A stretch of DNA of 64,000 nt from Eubacterium sp. AM49-13BH (GCF_003464165.1 NZ_QSEK01000011.1:1-64000); one strand, 5' to 3'; positions 19,990-29,158 are shown, numbered from the stretch's first letter. The notes: generated from the sequence alone by a model not told the origin. Numbers and translations: made by a program.

Positions 19990-20036
19990 AATAAAGCCAT
20001 ATATGCAGTTGGGAGACCTGCATATATGGCTTTATT
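19990..20036 (-). terminator. Long perfect hairpin terminating mscL
   Basis: A 19-bp perfect inverted repeat (AATAAAGCCATATATGCAG and its complement) with a 9-base loop starts immediately after the mscL stop. It fits a strong terminator, although the trailing T run is short. Confidence 0.7.
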
Positions 20037-20465
20037 TTATTTCTTATCTACTAATTCAGTTGTACAGAAAGGACATCTTGTTGCCTTAACAGATATCTTG
20101 CTAAAGCAGTACGGACAATCCTTTGTAGTTGGAGCCGGTTCTTCTTTTTTCTTACCTAAGCTCATCATCTTGTTCATTGCTTTAACTAAAAGAAACAGAA
20201 CAAATGCCATAATAAGGAAGTTAATAACTGCTGTTATGAATGAACCATAATCAAACACAACTCCTCTTATTGTAAATGTACCACCAACAGTAACGCCTTC
20301 TCCATTAGTACCACCTGTAACTACGGCAATAAGTGGATTAATAAAACTGCTTGTAAGTGCTGTTACGATACTCTGGAATGCAGCACCAATAATAACACCG
20401 ACTGCCAGGTTCATAACATTTCCTTTCAATGCAAATTCTTTGAATTCCTGAATAAATTTTTTCAT
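20037..20465 (-). CDS. mscL: Large-conductance mechanosensitive channel with zinc-ribbon tail
   Basis: Pore that opens under membrane tension to release solutes during osmotic downshock. The 142-aa protein begins MKKFIQEFKEFALKGNVMNLAVGVIIG (TM1) and has a second helix near INFLIMAFVLFLLVKAMNKM. Beyond the usual end it carries a double-CxxC zinc ribbon (CPYC and CPFC) ending in ELVDKK. The ATG at 20465 follows GGGAGGAAAACATA; upstream in-frame starts overlap the HAD gene. The zinc-ribbon tail is the odd part and presumably hangs in the cytoplasm. Confidence 0.95.
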   Translation of the reverse strand: MKKFIQEFKEFALKGNVMNLAVGVIIGAAFQSIVTALTSSFINPLIAVVTGGTNGEGVTVGGTFTIRGVVFDYGSFITAVINFLIMAFVLFLLVKAMNKMMSLGKKKEEPAPTTKDCPYCFSKISVKATRCPFCTTELVDKK

Positions 20466-20507
20466 TATGTTTTCCTCCCGTATATTATTGATTAATCTTT
20501 GGAACAA

Positions 20508-21194
20508 TTATAATGTCTTTAATTTTCCCCTTATATCCTCTACCGTTTCAACAATATAATCTGCTCCTGCTATCTCAAGCTCCTGTTCTTCTGCAAAACC
20601 GTATCTTACTCCCATAGAATCAATTCCAGAAGCTTTCGCACCCAGTATATCATCCTTTCTGTCACCTATCATTATAGCCTTGGATTTAGCCATAGTAATA
20701 TCATCGTCTCCTGTTAACCCTGCTTCAGAAAGTCTTACGAATACTTCATTAATAACCTGATTCTTATGACGGCGTTCTCCGCCTTCTAATTCACTTCCTA
20801 CTGCAACATCAAAATATCCATCTATATTAAAATGCTTCAGTATTCTTGGAACATATATCTCCGGTTTACATGTTGCAAGAGCAACAATATATCCGTCATT
20901 CTTTAAGTCCGCAAGCAGCTTGTCTATTCCGTCAAATAACACATTCTCATAGATACCTGTGTCAGAATATCTCTCACGGTAATAGTCAACCGCCTTAAGT
21001 GCAGTTTCTTTATCAAAGCCATAAAACTTTTCAAAGCTTTCATCAAGTGGTGGCCCTATAAATCTTCTCAACATAGCCTGGTCATTCTCCTTAATTCCAA
21101 GCCTGTTCAATGCATGCTGCACACATTTAGTAATTCCTTCGCTTGAATCTGTAAGTGTTCCATCCAAATCAAACAATATATACTTCTTAGTCAT
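20508..21194 (-). CDS. HAD-IA phosphatase, phosphoglycolate-phosphatase-like
   Basis: Haloacid-dehalogenase family phosphatase of 228 aa. Motif I DLDGTLTDS near the N-terminus, motif II ATCKPE, motif III lysine and motif IV IMIGDRKDD are all intact, with an inserted helical cap. The closest subfamily is Gph/PpaX-like (metabolite repair, phosphoglycolate or pyrophosphate), but the substrate cannot be read from sequence. It follows another HAD gene by 10 bases and overlaps the upstream region of mscL. Confidence 0.88.
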   Translation of the reverse strand: MTKKYILFDLDGTLTDSSEGITKCVQHALNRLGIKENDQAMLRRFIGPPLDESFEKFYGFDKETALKAVDYYRERYSDTGIYENVLFDGIDKLLADLKNDGYIVALATCKPEIYVPRILKHFNIDGYFDVAVGSELEGGERRHKNQVINEVFVRLSEAGLTGDDDITMAKSKAIMIGDRKDDILGAKASGIDSMGVRYGFAEEQELEIAGADYIVETVEDIRGKLKTL

Positions 21195-21204
21195 ATCTGC
21201 TCCA

Positions 21205-21858
21205 TTATCTCATTAGTTCACTATAATTCTTAATATTATAATCTGCCACATCACATATTAAATCCCAGTCATCTGAAGAGGCCTCATCATACACTGCAAC
21301 AACTGTAAATCCACCGCTTTTAGCTCCCATTGCTGCTGAAAGAACATCTTCAAATACAATACAGTCCTTTATATCATATCCAGCTTTTCCAGCCGCCTTA
21401 ATATAGACATCAGGAAATTTCTTTCCTCTCATGACCTCATTAGTCTGTGTAAATGCATCAAAGAAACCATATATTCCGTTACGTCTTAAGCATGGCTCAA
21501 AAAGTGCCCTGTCTGATGATGTTGCCGAAACAATCTTAAGACCATTATTATGCATTTTCTCAATAAATTCTTTCACATACGGTTTTAATATAACTTTATC
21601 TGTATACGCTTCAAGTGCCGCTTCATACCATTCCTTCATTATCTCATCTGTTGATTCCGGAAGGTTATATTTCTGTTTCGTGTATATTGAACCGGATTCG
21701 AATGTATGTGTTTTGATTTCCTGCATGTATTCTTTGGTAACAGGAATTCCTCTTTTTCCAAGGAAATCCATGTCAACCTTAGCCCATACCTGCGTAGAAT
21801 CAAGTATCGTTCCGTCCAGATCGAATATAATACACTGATAATTACTAAGATTCAACAT
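21205..21858 (-). CDS. HAD-IA phosphatase, beta-phosphoglucomutase-like
   Basis: 217-aa HAD hydrolase: IIFDLDGTILDS (motif I), SATSSDRA (motif II), the RGKKFPDVYIKAAG lysine (motif III) and VFEDVLSAAMGAKSGGF (motif IV). The cap and the GKKFPDVY segment resemble the beta-phosphoglucomutase / sugar-phosphatase branch; substrate unknown. The ATG at 21858 lies 8 bases after GGAGG. An in-frame TTG at 21873 overlaps the ribosome site and is less likely. Same strand and closely spaced with the PPIase-like gene and the next HAD gene. Confidence 0.88.
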   Translation of the reverse strand: MLNLSNYQCIIFDLDGTILDSTQVWAKVDMDFLGKRGIPVTKEYMQEIKTHTFESGSIYTKQKYNLPESTDEIMKEWYEAALEAYTDKVILKPYVKEFIEKMHNNGLKIVSATSSDRALFEPCLRRNGIYGFFDAFTQTNEVMRGKKFPDVYIKAAGKAGYDIKDCIVFEDVLSAAMGAKSGGFTVVAVYDEASSDDWDLICDVADYNIKNYSELMR

Positions 21859-21875
21859 GGATATATCCTCCAAAA

Positions 21876-23039
21876 TTATCTATAAGTAAATCTTTTCTCA
21901 ACATCTACTGTATATTCATCTGTATACTTCTTGATATACTCTGAATATTTCTGATTAATGAGTGTTGACTTAATTGTATCATCATCTGAACCATCATATG
22001 ATCTGCTTATGTAATATACAATATAGAAGCATGAATTGTCATCATCTTCAATAACTGTAAGGTCACCCTCTTTTCTTTCCGAAGAAGCAATCCAGTCTGC
22101 ACAAGCTTCCTCAATATTGCTCTTCTTAGTCTCTGAAACTAAAGAAGCTCCATCATCCGCATATGTATCATCTCCAGCTTCTGCATATACTCTGCACTGG
22201 CTGATGAAATCTAATTCTGTGCTTACACCTGCGGCAAATGCATTAGCTTTTTCCTTAGCAGCTGTCATATCATCTGTATCAGAACTGTTAGCTTTTACTG
22301 TAAAGGTTCTGTACTCGAATTTATCGTATGTATCCTTATTGTCCTCATAATATGAACTTACTTCAGTATCTGTTGCTGCAAGAGTTTCTGTTAACTGCTT
22401 CTGATATGCTGTGCTCTTAAGATAATCTTTTAAGAACTCCTTAACTCTCTTTTCTGTAGCTCTCTTACCAAACATCTGCTTAAGGTAATCTGAATATGAT
22501 GTATCAGCTTCATTAGCTGCATCCTTAATCTTACCTATAAACTCATCATAATCTGCATCAGCATTATCATATGTAAATCCGTTAGCATCTGCATCTTCTA
22601 ATAAAGCTTTAGTTTCTTTAATAGTTGATACTGCAGTATTAGCAAAGAAATCATACCATGTATAATCAGTTGAATATTCCTGGCTCTTATCTGACTGGCT
22701 TGTTTTATATCCCATATAAGATGAATAATAATCGCCATATGTCATAGTTCCATATAAAGTAGAATTAAGATTGTTAGTCTTGGCAATTCCATAATAGAAA
22801 TCAAACTCAATCTGACTTATCTTGTCATCATTAACTTCAATATAATTATTATAAATGCTGTTAATCTTAATTCCGGCTGCTGTACCGCATCCAAGTATTA
22901 TTCCTGCTACAACTGCAATACACACCCATTTGGTAATAAATCTTCTCTTAGCTTCTTTTCTTTCTTCTTCTTTTCTTTTCTGCATCTTACGGTCGTATTT
23001 AGTAACAACCTTCTCTGATGCTGTATTATTGTTTGCCAT
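21876..23039 (-). CDS. Membrane-anchored SurA/PrsA-like foldase, putative
   Basis: 387 aa. The N-terminal ~35 residues are charged (KYDRKMQKRKEEERKEAKR), followed by one membrane helix (WVCIAVVAGIILGCGTAAG) and a large extracellular domain rich in Asp, Tyr, Lys and Ser. The order of helical segments resembles SurA_N-type peptidyl-prolyl isomerase chaperones, but I cannot identify a clear parvulin core. Function in secreted-protein folding is inference. GGAGGACATT precedes the ATG at 23039. It begins inside the last bases of nadE (11 bases upstream of the stop region), so coupling is likely. Confidence 0.7.
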   Translation of the reverse strand: MANNNTASEKVVTKYDRKMQKRKEEERKEAKRRFITKWVCIAVVAGIILGCGTAAGIKINSIYNNYIEVNDDKISQIEFDFYYGIAKTNNLNSTLYGTMTYGDYYSSYMGYKTSQSDKSQEYSTDYTWYDFFANTAVSTIKETKALLEDADANGFTYDNADADYDEFIGKIKDAANEADTSYSDYLKQMFGKRATEKRVKEFLKDYLKSTAYQKQLTETLAATDTEVSSYYEDNKDTYDKFEYRTFTVKANSSDTDDMTAAKEKANAFAAGVSTELDFISQCRVYAEAGDDTYADDGASLVSETKKSNIEEACADWIASSERKEGDLTVIEDDDNSCFYIVYYISRSYDGSDDDTIKSTLINQKYSEYIKKYTDEYTVDVEKRFTYR

Positions 23040-23049
23040 AATGTCCTCC

Positions 23050-24990
23050 CTATTCATATCCATTAATTTCTTTAATTCTGTCTAACTGCTTCATCCACTC
23101 ATGTGAACTTGCATCACTTGGCATTCTCAAATCACCTCTTGGTGATACTGCAACCGAACCAACCTTAGGTCCGTCAGGCAGACACGAGCGCTTAAACTGC
23201 TGCGCAAAAAATCTCCATGTGAACGTTCTTAGCCACTTATAGATAGTTTTATCATCATATTCACCTGCAAATGCGTACTTTGCTATTCTGAATATCTTCT
23301 CAGGCTCTGCACCGAATCTTAGCATGTGATACATAAAGAAATCGTGCAACTCATATGGTCCAACCAGATCTTCTGTCTTCTGTGCAATAGTACCATCTTC
23401 CTTAGGCGGAAGCAGTTCCGGACTTACCGGAGTATCAAGTACATCATTAAGTACTGCTGACAAATCTTCATTGCCACATGTATCTGCATAAAACTGTACC
23501 AGATGTCTTACAAGTGTCTTAGGAACTGATGCATTAACCCCATACATAGACATATGGTCACCATTGTATGTTGCCCATCCAAGTGCCAGTTCTGACATAT
23601 CGCCTGTTCCAATCACCATGCCGTTAGTCTGGTTGGCAATATCCATAAGTATCTGCGTTCTCTCCCTTGCCTGTCCATTCTCATAAGTCACATTATGAAT
23701 ATTCTCATCATGTCCGATATCTTCAAAATGCTGTCTTACAGCCTTCATGATATTGATTTCTCTAAGCGAACAGCCAAGCTGCTTAGTAAGCTTGACAGCA
23801 TTATTATATGTTCTGTCAGTTGTACCAAAGCATGGCATTGTAATACAATGTATTCCGCTTCTGTCAAAACCACAAAGGTCGAATGCCCTTACAGTTACAA
23901 GAAGTGCCAGTGTAGAGTCAAGCCCGCCCGATATTCCGATTACTGCATTCTTACAATTCGTATGTTCAAGTCTCTTCTTGAGTCCATATGACTGGATATT
24001 AAGAATTTCCTCACATCTTGAATCTCTTTCCTTCTTATCAGAAGGTACAAAAGGAGCTTTATCAAAATATCTTATAAGCTCTAGTTCTTTATTGATAAGA
24101 TTCTGTGCCTGCACCTCTGTATATGTGCTGTTCTCATCAACTGCATATGTACTCATTCTTCTTCGCTCAGAGCATATTCTCTGGACATCGATATCAGCAT
24201 ATACAGACTCATCAGCAAATTTATGTGCTTCTGCAAGAACTGTACCATTCTCACATATAAGATTATATGCTGAGAACACAATATCCTGAGTGGATTCTCC
24301 TCCTCCAGCACTTGAGTACACATATCCGCATACAAGTCTTGCAGACTGCCCTGAAACAAGCTGTTTCCTGTAAGTGTCCTTGCCGATTGTCTCATTGCTT
24401 GCAGATGCATTAACAATAATTGTTGCCCCATTCATTGCATGCTTTATACTTGGTGGCTGTGGTGTCCACAAATCCTCGCATATCTCAACACCAATCTTAA
24501 CCTTTCTGTTATTATCAAATGTAAATAATAATTCACTTCCAAAGGGAACCTCTTCACCATCAACATCCACATATACACATTCGTTAAATCCAGGTGTAAA
24601 CTGTCTTCTTTCATAGAATTCCCCGTAATTAGGAAGATACATCTTAGGAACCATGCCAAGAATACATCCATTCATAATACCTGCAACAACATTATAAAGC
24701 TTTCCATTCATCTCATACGGGAGTCCTACAAAGCTTATCATTCCTTTTACAGTTTCTGAAAAATGCTTTAATATAACAAGACCTTCTAATGCTGAATCTA
24801 ACAATCTGTCATGTAAGAATAAATCATTACATGTATAACCTGTTATGCACATTTCTGGAAAAACAGCTATCGCAGTATCTTTCTTATGTGCTTCACTCAT
24901 AAGTCTCTTAATATTCTCTATATTATACTCACAGTCGGCCACTTTAATCTTCGGAGTCATGGCTGCTGCTCTTATATATCCGTCTTTCAA
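23050..24990 (-). CDS. nadE: Glutamine-dependent NAD+ synthetase
   Basis: Final step of NAD synthesis: deamido-NAD plus glutamine and ATP. It is a two-domain, 646-aa protein. The N-terminal nitrilase-type glutaminase has Glu in FPEMCITGY, Lys in KMYLPNYGEF and nucleophile Cys in GVEICEDLW. The C-terminal synthetase has GISGGLDSTLAL and GTGDMSELALGWATY. The likely start is TTG at 24990 behind AGAGGG, because the promoter at 25035-25063 puts the transcript start near 25028, leaving no leader for the longer reading from 25026. First gene of the nadE-PPIase-HAD-HAD run. Confidence 0.95.
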   Translation of the reverse strand: MKDGYIRAAAMTPKIKVADCEYNIENIKRLMSEAHKKDTAIAVFPEMCITGYTCNDLFLHDRLLDSALEGLVILKHFSETVKGMISFVGLPYEMNGKLYNVVAGIMNGCILGMVPKMYLPNYGEFYERRQFTPGFNECVYVDVDGEEVPFGSELLFTFDNNRKVKIGVEICEDLWTPQPPSIKHAMNGATIIVNASASNETIGKDTYRKQLVSGQSARLVCGYVYSSAGGGESTQDIVFSAYNLICENGTVLAEAHKFADESVYADIDVQRICSERRRMSTYAVDENSTYTEVQAQNLINKELELIRYFDKAPFVPSDKKERDSRCEEILNIQSYGLKKRLEHTNCKNAVIGISGGLDSTLALLVTVRAFDLCGFDRSGIHCITMPCFGTTDRTYNNAVKLTKQLGCSLREINIMKAVRQHFEDIGHDENIHNVTYENGQARERTQILMDIANQTNGMVIGTGDMSELALGWATYNGDHMSMYGVNASVPKTLVRHLVQFYADTCGNEDLSAVLNDVLDTPVSPELLPPKEDGTIAQKTEDLVGPYELHDFFMYHMLRFGAEPEKIFRIAKYAFAGEYDDKTIYKWLRTFTWRFFAQQFKRSCLPDGPKVGSVAVSPRGDLRMPSDASSHEWMKQLDRIKEINGYE

Positions 24991-25034
24991 TTTTCCCTCT
25001 CTTTCAATATATGTTCTTTCTGTCAAACATTAAA

Positions 25035-25063
25035 ATTATATCAGACAAGGTCTATATTTACAA
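25035..25063 (-). promoter_or_regulatory. Sigma-A promoter for nadE
   Basis: Minus strand: TTGTAA, 17 bases, TATAAT. It lies just after the small lipoprotein gene and fixes the nadE start downstream of about 25028. Confidence 0.65.
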
Positions 25064-25080
25064 TAAAGGTCACAAAAAAG

Positions 25081-25233
25081 TCACTTTTCATTATCCGTTT
25101 GATACACAAGTGTCACGCCGCTTTCCTGCTCTTTAGGCTCATTGCATCCTGCCAGCGTTGTTATCATGCTTATAATAACCACCAATACCAATAATATTGC
25201 TGTCACCTTTTTCTTTATTTCATCTTCCAACAT
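25081..25233 (-). CDS. 50-aa predicted lipoprotein
   Basis: Tiny secreted lipoprotein. The charged start MLEDEIKKK is followed by a hydrophobic stretch (VTAILLVLVVIISMITT), then a lipobox LAGC with the modified Cys at residue 30. A ~20-residue mature tail ends YQTDNEK. GGAGG lies 6 bases before the ATG, and the intervening bases are all T because the site is embedded in the terminator hairpin of the upstream PAS gene. No homologue was recognised. Expression may be limited by that hairpin. Confidence 0.75.
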   Translation of the reverse strand: MLEDEIKKKVTAILLVLVVIISMITTLAGCNEPKEQESGVTLVYQTDNEK

Positions 25234-25279
25234 AAAAAACCTCCACCATTCATAAATCTATTATGAACCGGCAGAGGTC
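25234..25279 (-). terminator. Terminator-like hairpin overlapping a ribosome site
   Basis: Minus strand: GACCTC and TTCATAA pair with TTATGAA and GAGGT across an interrupted stem, followed by six T. The 3' arm contains the GGAGG used by the 50-aa lipoprotein gene that begins right after the T run. Confidence 0.65.
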
Positions 25280-25299
25280 TTATTATTCCTTATATATGC

Positions 25300-25641
25300 T
25301 TATTCAATTACGGCTGCACTGACCTTTATTACTCTGTGTCCAGCTAAGAGCTTATTCTCAATCTTATAGAATGCAACTACCTTAAGAGGCTTGCCATCTT
25401 TAGAAACAAACTCCTGTACATAGCTTACATATCTCTTATCTATGAACTTTTCTCTTAACTCTGTTATTACTTCCTCATACTCAACGCTTGGTACGAACTG
25501 CTTAAATACAATTCCCGCCTCAAAATCATCTTCTGTGTATCCAAGAAGCTCCGTAAATCCATCATCAATATCAATAATCTTACCGCTTCTCATCTCCATA
25601 GAAAACTGTGTAAAAGGAATTGCTTTCATTACTTCTGCCAT
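25300..25641 (-). CDS. Single-domain PAS protein
   Basis: 113 aa, essentially one PAS fold: FSMEMRSGKIIDIDDGFTELLGYTEDDF followed by a helix and strands ending AFYKIENKLLAGHRVIKVSA. There is no attached kinase, cyclase or DNA-binding domain, so it may act as a stand-alone sensor or adaptor; its ligand is unknown. It follows valS by 24 bases on the same strand and ends at a terminator, so it is probably the last gene of the valS transcript. Confidence 0.8.
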   Translation of the reverse strand: MAEVMKAIPFTQFSMEMRSGKIIDIDDGFTELLGYTEDDFEAGIVFKQFVPSVEYEEVITELREKFIDKRYVSYVQEFVSKDGKPLKVVAFYKIENKLLAGHRVIKVSAAVIE

Positions 25642-25665
25642 AATTATTCTCCTTATCCGTGAAAA

Positions 25666-28316
25666 CTACTTAGAAAGTGTTGCAAGACGCTCAGTTACCT
25701 GCTCAAGCATCTGTGTATATTTTACCAGCTTTGCCTTCTCTTCGTCAATCTTTGCCTGAGGAGCTTTTGATGTAAACCTCTCATTGTTAAGCATTCCGTT
25801 ACATCTCTTGATTTCGCCCTGTAATCTGCCTTCCTCTTTCTTAAGTCTCTCTATTTCCTTGTCGATATCAACGAGCTCTGCGAAAGGAATATAGATAACA
25901 GCATCCGGTATAACTGTTGAAACAGCATCATCTGGAATTCCAGCCTTGTCAGCCTGAACCTTAACCTCGCTTGCATATGCAAGTGTTCCAAAGAAGCCAA
26001 GTGAATTGTTAAATATGTTCTTAACATCTTCACTTGCTGAAACAACATATACAAGTGCCTTACGGCTAGGAGCGACATTCATGTCTGCACGAAGATTTCT
26101 TATGTTACGTACAGCTTCCTTAATTGTCTCAATGGCCTTCTCCTCTGCTGCGAAGTTGTTAGCTTCATCATATACAGGCCATGAAGAAATCATGATTGAC
26201 TCTTCCTCGTCCTGAATATTGCAGAATATTTCTTCTGTAATGAATGGCATATATGGATGAAGCAGCTTAAGTGCATCTATAAGAACAGTTTTTAATGTCC
26301 AGATAGCTGCTGTCTTTGTCTCGTCTGCATCATTGTAAAGTCTTGGCTTAACCATCTCAATATACCAGTCACAGAATTCTTCCCAGATAAAGTCGTTAAG
26401 CTTGGCAACAGCAATACCAAGTTCGTACTTCTCCATATTATCTGTAACTTCTTTGATAAGTCCATTCATCTTAGAAAGAATCCACTTATCAGCATCTGTT
26501 AAGTTAGCAGGTCTTGCATCTGTAGCTTTTATCTTATTGTCAGGGTCATTCATCATAATGAATCTTGAAGCATTCCATACCTTATTAGCAAAGTTACGGC
26601 TAGCCTCAACTCTTGACCAGTAGAAACGCATATCATTACCAGGTGCATTTCCTGTGATAAGAGTGTATCTTAATGCATCTGCACCATATTTATCAATAAC
26701 CTCAAGCGGATCAATACCATTTCCTAATGACTTACTCATCTTTCTTCCCTGGTCATCTCTTACAAGGCCGTGGAATAATACCTTGCCAAATGGCTTCTTG
26801 CCATATGCTCATATCCTGAGAATATCATTCTGATTACCCAGAAGAATATAATATCATATCCTGTTACAAGCACATCTGTAGGATAGAAGTAGTCAAGTTC
26901 AGGTGTCTTATCTGGCCAGCCAAGTGTTGAGAATGGCCATAATGCTGATGAGAACCAGGTATCAAGTGTATCCGGATCCTGTTCAACATTAGCACTTCCA
27001 CACTTAGGGCATGTACATACAGTCTCTCTTGAAACCGTCATCTCACCACAATCCTTGCAGTAGTATGCAGGAATTCTGTGTCCCCACCAGAGCTGTCTTG
27101 AAATACACCAGTCTCTGATATTGTCTGTCCAGTTATAATATGTCTTATCCATAGAAGCTGGAATAAGCTCAATATCACCATTCTTAACGCCTTCAACAGC
27201 AGGCTTGATAAGCTCGTCCATCTTAACGAACCACTGCTGCTTAATCATTGGTTCAACAGTTGTCTTACATCTGTCATGAGTACCAACGTTATGTGTATGG
27301 TCTTCAACTCTCACTAAAAGTCCAAGTGCATCAAGGTCTGCAACCATAGCCTTTCTTGCCTCATATCTGTCCATACCGGCGTACTTTCCACCAAGATTAT
27401 TGATTGTAGCATCATCATTTAAAATGTTAATCTCTGGTAAGTTATGTCTCTTACCAACCTCGAAATCGTTAGGGTCATGTGCAGGTGTAATCTTAACTAC
27501 ACCTGTACCGAATTCCTTATCAACATAAGGGTCTGCAATAATAGGTATTGTTCTGTCTGTAAGTGGAAGTTCAACTTCCTTTCCAACAAGGTCTGTGTAT
27601 CTTTCATCATCCGGATTAACAGCTAAAGCTGAATCTCCAAGTAATGTTTCTGGTCTTGTTGTTGCAATCTCAACAAATCTTCCCGGCTCACCAGCTACAG
27701 GGTAGTTAATATGCCAGAAATGTCCTGCCTGCTCCTCATGCTCAACTTCTGCATCTGATATAGAAGTGTTGCAGACCGGACACCAGTTAACAATTCTTGA
27801 GCCCTTGTATATAAGTCCTTTCTCATAGAGCTTTATAAATACTTCCTGAACAGCCTTAGAACAGCCTTCATCCATAGTGAATCTCTCTCTGTCCCAGTCA
27901 CATGATGAACCAATCTTCTTTAACTGGCTTGTGATAGTTCCACCATATTCCTTCTTCCATTCCCATGTTCTCTTTAAGAAGCCCTCTCTTCCAAGCTCAT
28001 GCTTGTCAATTCCTTCGTCCTTAAGAGCATTAGTAACCTTAACCTCTGTTGAGATTGAAGCATGGTCAGTTCCAGGAATCCAGAGAGCTTCATAGCCCTG
28101 CATTCTCTTGAATCTGATGATAATATCCTGCATAGTATTATCAAGTGCATGTCCCATATGCAGCTTACCTGTAATATTAGGTGGTGGCATTACAATAGTA
28201 AATGGTTTCTTATCTCTGTTTACTTCTGCATGAAAATACTTCTTTTCAAGCCACTTGTGATATAATCTGTCTTCGATTTCAGACGGATTATAATTCTTTT
28301 CCAATTCCTTGCTCAT
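25666..28316 (-). CDS. valS: Valyl-tRNA synthetase (apparent 1-base frameshift)
   Basis: Charges tRNA-Val and edits misactivated Thr. The ATG at 28316 follows GGAG; the protein begins [22 protein letters not shown]. Marks are the HIGH-type [14 protein letters not shown], the editing domain ([16 protein letters not shown]), [19 protein letters not shown], a zinc cluster (CPKCGSANV) and the [18 protein letters not shown] loop. The C-terminal coiled coil is normal. Translation breaks at about 26801: the minus strand reads CATATGGCAAG where CATATGGGCAAG would give [14 protein letters not shown] and rejoin the frame. Restoring one G yields 883 aa. As an essential gene this is almost surely a sequence error. 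T-box controlled. Confidence 0.95.
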
Positions 28317-28332
28317 TATTAATCTCCTTTTT

Positions 28333-28494
28333 AATATTGCATTCCGGGTTCTTTCCCAATTATGCGCTCGCTGCTCATATGCCAGAATTTCATTCTGGCA
28401 TTGTCGCGGCGCTCCTTGAGAACCCATACAAAGTTCTCAGTTCGTGCAAGCACGACTGCGAACTTTCCATGACTTCTCTCATCGCTGCTCGCGC
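28333..28494 (-). repeat. Hairpin-rich spacer between the valS T-box and valS
   Basis: About 160 bases between the T-box terminator and the valS ribosome site. It contains the perfect hairpin ATGCCAGAAT/ATTCTGGCAT and GAGAAC/GTTCTC, plus a GCATATGAGCAG segment loosely resembling one near 52465. No coding evidence. Confidence 0.4.
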
Positions 28495-28532
28495 AAAAAA
28501 GCCCTTTGCAGGGCATATACTCTGCAAAGGGC
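28495..28532 (-). terminator. Regulated terminator of the valS T-box
   Basis: Minus strand: GCCCTTTGCAgagtatatgcccTGCAAAGGGC then TTTTTT. Competes with the T-box antiterminator. Confidence 0.9.
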
Positions 28533-28766
28533 GTAAATAAACTTATTAACGCGGTACCACCTTTGTTTAATTATCTTGTGATAATCCTCATTACTCCTTA
28601 ACGCGGAATACGTCACAGCCTACTTAAATCAACCGTTCAGCCATGCGGCTCCAAAGCTACCTTCCATATCATTATTACCTGAACCATCTTCCAGCCAGTG
28701 AACGGTTCTCTCTGTCGGATAAGGATATGTACTCCTCTTTTTCAATGCCTTTAAATATAAAATTCT
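28495..28766 (-). promoter_or_regulatory. T-box leader (tRNA-Val sensing) of valS
   Basis: Minus-strand leader with the T-box core AAAGGTGGTACCGCG (28550-28563), preceded by Stem I with an AGAGAGAACC bulge region and a TTCCGCGTTAAGGAG Stem III-type hairpin. It ends in the GCCCTTTGCA/TGCAAAGGGC terminator with six T (28495-28532). Uncharged tRNA would favour the antiterminator and valS expression. I could not place the Val specifier codon with confidence. Confidence 0.93.
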
Positions 28767-28771
28767 TTTCT

Positions 28772-28800
28772 ATCTTAATATCTGACAAGAAAAATTGCAA
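28772..28800 (-). promoter_or_regulatory. Sigma-A promoter of the valS leader
   Basis: Minus strand: TTGCAA, 17 bases, TAAGAT, just before the T-box leader and overlapping the region after hypA. Confidence 0.55.
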
Positions 28801-28805
28801 GCATT

Positions 28806-29153
28806 TTATTCAGGAACTTCAATCTGCTTAATATTAAATTCATTACCCTGAATAAGATATGTGTGCTTACTGCCACAATTCGGACAGACTTTGGCGTATT
28901 TCACAGTCTCATAAGTTTCCCCGCAGTCCTCACAGTAAGTTATACCCGGAATTATCTCGACTTCCATCTCACAGTCCTTTACAAGTTCTTCTTTCTTGCA
29001 TGCCCACTTCCAGCAGTCTGTAAGATATTCTTCTACAACTCCTGATACTTCGCCAAGCTCAATTGTAACTTTAGATATGCTTGAAACATCATTATCTAAG
29101 GCTACTGCTTTGAGGTCATCTATTATGTGAAATACTACGCCTAATTCATGCAT
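28806..29153 (-). CDS. hypA: HypA-family nickel metallochaperone
   Basis: HypA normally delivers nickel to [NiFe] hydrogenase (and in some bacteria urease). The 115-aa protein starts MHELG with the nickel-ligand H2. It carries the zinc site C74, C77, C90, C93 (CEDCGE and CPNCGSKH) and the IELGEVSGV motif. Length is normal. No hydrogenase, hypB or urease gene is in the window; instead it follows a 922-aa multi-cluster oxidoreductase by 5 bases, so the two are probably co-expressed. It may act as a zinc/nickel-handling partner for that protein (inference). Confidence 0.9.
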   Translation of the reverse strand: MHELGVVFHIIDDLKAVALDNDVSSISKVTIELGEVSGVVEEYLTDCWKWACKKEELVKDCEMEVEIIPGITYCEDCGETYETVKYAKVCPNCGSKHTYLIQGNEFNIKQIEVPE

Positions 29154-29158
29154 ACATT

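Noticed and set aside
19759..19990. Purine riboswitch for the permease
   Set aside because: Hairpins exist but the conserved purine junction sequences are missing.
26790..26812. Programmed frameshift in valS
   Set aside because: No slippery heptamer or downstream stimulator; a plain one-base loss explains it, and two unrelated genes show the same error type.
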